DNA of 7,903 nucleotides, taken from contig QMMZ01000073.1 in assembly GCA_003647525.1 (NCBI GenBank), positions 1-7,903 of the forward strand, given 5' to 3'. Positions 6,998 through 7,903 of the stretch are shown in pieces; within the stretch, counting starts at the first letter, position 1, and the number at the start of each line of letters is the position of its first letter. Both the position numbers and the translations under genes were made by a program. The stretch comes from Deltaproteobacteria bacterium. GTDB taxonomy: Bacteria; Desulfobacterota; Desulfobacteria; Desulfobacterales; ETH-SRB1. The notes under the pieces were generated by a model. That model worked only from the letters and a program-made list of their open reading frames with translations. It searched no databases and was not told where the DNA came from.

Positions 6998-7108
6998 AAA
7001 TCGACCTTTCGATCAATGCTTCCTGCCAGTCAGTCAAATAGCCATTGTTTTAAAAAAAGTTAAGGTTACCTCACTGCAAAGACAGTTAAAATTATTTTTG
7101 ATTTAAAA
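6998..7108. other. Non-coding gap between the Wzt-like gene and the methyltransferase gene
   Basis: A gap of 111 AT-rich bases. Apart from the ribosome-binding site of the downstream gene I see no convincing terminator (no GC-rich stem followed by a T run on the minus strand) and no good pair of -35/-10 boxes. A TTGACT hexamer occurs on the minus strand, but no matching -10 box stands at the proper distance. The downstream genes are therefore probably read from a promoter outside the window. Confidence 0.4.
7000..7013 (-). promoter_or_regulatory. Ribosome-binding site in the loop of a small hairpin
   Basis: On the minus strand the sequence reads ATCGA-AAGG-TCGAT just before the methyltransferase ATG at 6997. 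The AAGG of the Shine-Dalgarno sequence sits in the 4-base loop of a perfect 5-base inverted repeat. This ribosome-binding site decides the start. The stem is short and its regulatory meaning is uncertain. Confidence 0.4.
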
Positions 7109-7903
7109 TCAGAGCCTATCGGTCGTCCACTTTAATACGGGAGCAAGCTTTCCCCTGATAGGTTCAGACTTATATGCCTGGTTTGCAGTTCCTGTTCGTT
7201 CAACATTCAATGTAATATTTATTCCTTCTGGATAAAAGGTCCTGACATTGAATATCGTTGAAAGTATCCTCAGATTATAAAATGTGGGAGAAAGCAGGTC
7301 TGCGGGAAGAGTAACATTCGACACATATTTCCCTGCTTCGACGGTGGGTATTCCTTCAACACCTTCATCATTGAAGCTTCGAAATAAAATTGTATCCTGA
7401 TCATCGCAAAGGTCAAAATAAACTCTAAGGCCAGTAGTTTTTTTAAATACGGAAAATTGTATTTCTATTTCGAGCGTTTTACCATTTTCAATAATTTCTC
7501 CAACTCTTTGCCCTTCTTGGGTCAACCTGATATCATCAAACTTAAAAACCGGATCGGGAAGTAAGCTCCGTATAACTTCTTCGATAGATTTCTCTTGCCT
7601 ATCTCCATTGCCTTGTAGATATTTCGGGATTACATTTGCCGTTTTATCATCGGCGGTGACCATCCCTCTATTGATCAATAAAGTTCGTCCACAAAGTTGT
7701 CGAACCGCTTGCATATTATGGCTTACGAACAAAATCGTCCGTCCATCATATGCAACATCTCTCATCTTACCAAGGCATTTCTTCTGGAAGGCAGCATCGC
7801 CTACGGCAAGCACTTCGTCAACGAGTAATATTTCAGGTTCTAAATGTGCCGCAACCGCAAAGGCCAGGCGGACGTACATGCCGGAGGAATAGCGCTTGAC
7901 CGG
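7109..7903 (-). CDS. wzt: Wzt-like ABC-transporter ATP-binding protein of polysaccharide export, C-terminal part (cut by window edge)
   Basis: The last 264 residues of the ATPase that powers export of a finished lipid-linked polysaccharide across the inner membrane together with a Wzm-type permease. In the visible part, YSSGMYVRLAFA (residues 5-16) is the ABC signature in the form typical of polysaccharide and teichoic-acid exporters. EILLVDEVLAVGD (24-36) is Walker B with the catalytic Glu and the D-loop, and FVSHN (59-63) is the H-loop. Walker A lies outside the window. After a linker (about 99-118), residues 119-258 form a beta-rich domain with strands such as TLEIEIQFSVFKK and NVTLPADLLSPTFYNLRI, as in Wzt_C domains, which in E. 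coli O8/O9a-type systems bind the modified chain end. The stop at 7109 is followed by methyltransferase and glycosyltransferase genes, the common wzm-wzt-downstream layout. The symbol is by family resemblance. TagH-type or rhamnan exporters are related alternatives, but the C-terminal domain favours Wzt. Confidence 0.93.
   Translation of the reverse strand, partial: PVKRYSSGMYVRLAFAVAAHLEPEILLVDEVLAVGDAAFQKKCLGKMRDVAYDGRTILFVSHNMQAVRQLCGRTLLINRGMVTADDKTANVIPKYLQGNGDRQEKSIEEVIRSLLPDPVFKFDDIRLTQEGQRVGEIIENGKTLEIEIQFSVFKKTTGLRVYFDLCDDQDTILFRSFNDEGVEGIPTVEAGKYVSNVTLPADLLSPTFYNLRILSTIFNVRTFYPEGINITLNVERTGTANQAYKSEPIRGKLAPVLKWTTDRL

Noticed and set aside
7056..7108. Possible terminator or operator after the Wzt-like gene
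   Set aside because: The only pairing found is a 4-base aggt/acct repeat around one base, with no GC-rich stem and no T run in the right place.
7608..7892. Plus-strand open frame of 94 codons
   Set aside because: It is antisense to the ABC signature and Walker B region of the Wzt-like gene, and its long Ser/Thr/Ala run reflects the opposite strand's codons.

Overview
The window looks like part of a cell-surface polysaccharide (O-antigen or capsule) gene cluster from a Gram-negative bacterium. Every gene I can support is on the minus strand, so transcription runs from right to left. The Gram-negative call rests on a Wzt-type ABC-transporter ATPase with a C-terminal carbohydrate-recognition extension, together with a dense run of glycosyltransferases and methyltransferases. 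Nothing in the sequence allows a genus to be named.

Layout in transcription order: (1) 7903-7109, the C-terminal two thirds of a Wzt-like export ATPase, cut by the window edge; (2) 6997-6266, a class I SAM-dependent methyltransferase; (3) 6101-5187, a GT-B fold glycosyltransferase whose frame continues upstream to 6236 across a single in-frame TAG; (4) 5175-3748, a 475-residue protein of no family I can name, with Rossmann/methyltransferase-like segments; (5) 3744-2527, a GT4 glycosyltransferase; (6) 2540-1599, a GT2 glycosyltransferase overlapping the previous gene by 14 bases; (7) about 1606-1332, a decayed coding remnant that appears frameshifted; (8) 1293-361, a second GT2 glycosyltransferase; (9) 350-1, the N-terminal 116 residues of a second, different methyltransferase resembling macrolide-sugar O-methyltransferases, cut by the left edge. 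Most junctions are tight (overlap or 3-11 bases), as expected of one operon. The looser ones are 7108-6998, 6265-6102 and 1598-1294, and the last two hold damaged coding sequence.

How the genes could work together (inference): the glycosyltransferases build a glycan on a lipid carrier in the cytoplasm, the methyltransferases decorate sugars, possibly at the non-reducing end, and the Wzt-like ATPase recognises the finished chain through its C-terminal domain and drives export with a Wzm permease that would lie outside the window. The cluster is mosaic. The 475-residue gene and its upstream neighbour are very AT-rich, while the second GT2 gene and the middle of the 6266-6997 methyltransferase are much richer in G+C. 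Together with two broken coding stretches, this suggests assembly by recombination. The best candidates for something undescribed are the 475-residue protein and the TAG-interrupted glycosyltransferase. I saw no RNA genes, CRISPR arrays, insertion sequences or convincing terminators.
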